Assembly (NCBI GenBank): GCA_016875645.1
Contig: VGPE01000047.1
Location: 1-14,830, forward strand
DNA from: Chloroflexota bacterium
GTDB taxonomy: Bacteria; Chloroflexota; Limnocylindria; Limnocylindrales; CSP1-4
Direction of reading: 5' to 3'
Length of the DNA: 14,830 nucleotides
Position numbers and translations under genes: made by a program. Below, piece after piece: positions 14,050-14,830 of this stretch (position 1 is its first letter; each line of letters begins with the position of its first letter). Under the pieces are notes generated by a model. The model searched no databases, was not told where the DNA came from, and saw nothing but the letters and a program-made list of their open reading frames with translations.

Positions 14050-14727
14050 GTGATCGCCCCTTCCGCGCGTGTCCATGCGTCAGCCGATCTCGAGGCTGGT
14101 GTGAGCGTCGGACCGGGGACGAGCATCTGGCACCGCGCGCAGCTGCGGACCGGCGCGAGGATCGGGGCGGAGTGCGTCATCGGACGCGACGCGTTCATCG
14201 ACGAGGGCGTGACCCTCGGTGACCGCGTCAAGGTCCAGAACGGCGCGCTGGTCTATCACGGGGTCACCGTCGAGGACGGCGTGTTCATCGGCCCCGGCGC
14301 CATCCTCACGAACGATCGCTTTCCGAGAGCGATCACCTCGAGCGGCGACCTTGCCCGCGCCGAGGACTGGACCGTGAGCCCCATCACGCTGCGTCGCGGC
14401 TGCTCGATCGGGGCCGGCGCGGTCGTCGTGGCCGGCATCGACGTCGGATCATTCGCCACCGTGGGCGCCGGTGCGGTCGTGACGCGCCCGGTCGCCGACT
14501 ACGCCCTGGTCGTCGGCAACCCCGCGCGACGACTGGGCTGGGTGTGCGCGTGCGGCCTGCGCCTGACGGGCACCGATGGTTCGCCTGCCCCGGCGGACCT
14601 CGAGCCCGGCGAGGACGCGTTCTGTGTGACCTGTCAGCGAACCTACACCTACGTGCCGGACGCGGAGGCGCTCGTCGAGCGCACGGGGACCGATGCCCGG
14701 CCCACCAAGCAGGGGGCCCCCGCATGA
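14050..14727 (+). CDS. WbpD-like sugar N-acetyltransferase
   Basis: This is a left-handed beta-helix (hexapeptide repeat) acyltransferase of 225 residues, most like WbpD/WlbB enzymes that use acetyl-CoA to acetylate the 3-amino group of a UDP-amino-sugar uronate. Hexapeptide turns run from about residue 3 to 145 (for example VGPGTSIW, IGAECVIG, VTLGDRV, VFIGPGAIL, CSIGAGAVV, ATVGAGAVV). Family marks are NGALVYHGVTVEDGVFIGPGAILTND and VVGNPARRLGWVC. Beyond the helix is a small putative zinc ribbon, with Cys166-x-Cys168 and Cys192-x2-Cys195, then a loose tail. The GTG at 14050 has a good Shine-Dalgarno and begins the domain at once. Its stop overlaps the ATG of a DegT-type aminotransferase, the partner that supplies the amino group in this pathway (WbpE in Pseudomonas). 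Confidence 0.85.
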   Translation: MIAPSARVHASADLEAGVSVGPGTSIWHRAQLRTGARIGAECVIGRDAFIDEGVTLGDRVKVQNGALVYHGVTVEDGVFIGPGAILTNDRFPRAITSSGDLARAEDWTVSPITLRRGCSIGAGAVVVAGIDVGSFATVGAGAVVTRPVADYALVVGNPARRLGWVCACGLRLTGTDGSPAPADLEPGEDAFCVTCQRTYTYVPDAEALVERTGTDARPTKQGAPA

Positions 14728-14830
14728 TCCCGATCGCGCGCCCGGACGTCGGGCCGGAAGAGGCGGCCGCGGTCGCCGAGGTGCTCTCGAGCGGGATGAT
14801 CGTCCAGGGCCGCAAGGTCACGGAGCTCGA
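14724..14830 (+). CDS. DegT/DnrJ/EryC1/StrS aminotransferase, 5' end
   Basis: Only the first 35 codons are in the window. The start reads MIPIARPDVGPEEAAAVAEV, then LSSGMIVQGRKVTEL, which is the typical opening of PLP-dependent sugar aminotransferases of the DegT family (a P-x-[IV] start, a helix of about 15 residues, then SGxxxxGxxVxxFE). The active-site Lys lies beyond the window. It overlaps the acetyltransferase stop (ATGA). With that partner it probably makes a 3-amino sugar on a UDP-GlcNAc-derived uronate, like WbpE. Confidence 0.85.
   Translation, partial: MIPIARPDVGPEEAAAVAEVLSSGMIVQGRKVTEL

Overview
The window is about 70% GC and dense with genes. It looks like ordinary chromosome from a soil or freshwater bacterium. 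I infer a high-GC Chloroflexota lineage (Candidatus Limnocylindria / Ellin6529-like), because of the radC-mreB-mreC block, a stand-alone polyprenol-phosphate-mannose synthase, a DUF3048 protein, GTG starts and near-leaderless promoters. That assignment is inference only. I see no tRNA, rRNA, insertion sequence or CRISPR array.

Layout. (1) Positions 1-3763: the end of radC, then mreB, a two-helix RCK-type cation channel, and mreC. mreB and mreC belong to cell-shape control, with an ion channel between them; no mreD or PBP2 gene follows mreC. (2) Positions 4040-7466: a tight rmlA-rmlB-rmlD-rmlC cassette for dTDP-L-rhamnose or a related dTDP-deoxysugar. Its genes overlap at stop/start or lie a few bases apart, and it starts from a promoter almost at the rmlA start codon. 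(3) Positions 7467-7925: a gene-free 459 bp stretch full of repeats: four 30-bp tandem units built on a perfect dyad, a 47-bp direct repeat, and a palindrome nested inside an inverted repeat. (4) Positions 7926-9614: a large secreted protein with a possible caspase/gingipain-like (clan CD) domain followed by Ig-like FlgD-type modules. (5) Positions 9681-11695: a polyprenol-phosphate-mannose synthase overlapping a GT4 glycosyltransferase. (6) Positions 11735-12985, minus strand: a membrane-anchored DUF3048 (YerB-like) protein, convergent with the glycosyltransferase. (7) Positions 13213-13950: an unfamiliar acidic protein made of 15-residue solenoid repeats; an in-frame TAG separates it from a 43-codon tail that encodes a membrane helix. 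(8) Positions 14050-14830: a WbpD-like left-handed beta-helix N-acetyltransferase overlapping the start of a DegT-family aminotransferase, the beginning of an amino-sugar pathway that runs off the window.

Taken together, the region is about the cell envelope: shape (MreB/MreC), surface sugars (Rml, Dpm1, GT4, WbpD/DegT) and exported or membrane-attached proteins. The least described items are the 15-residue repeat protein with its interrupted anchor, the putative secreted clan CD peptidase, and the dyad-bearing 30-bp tandem array.
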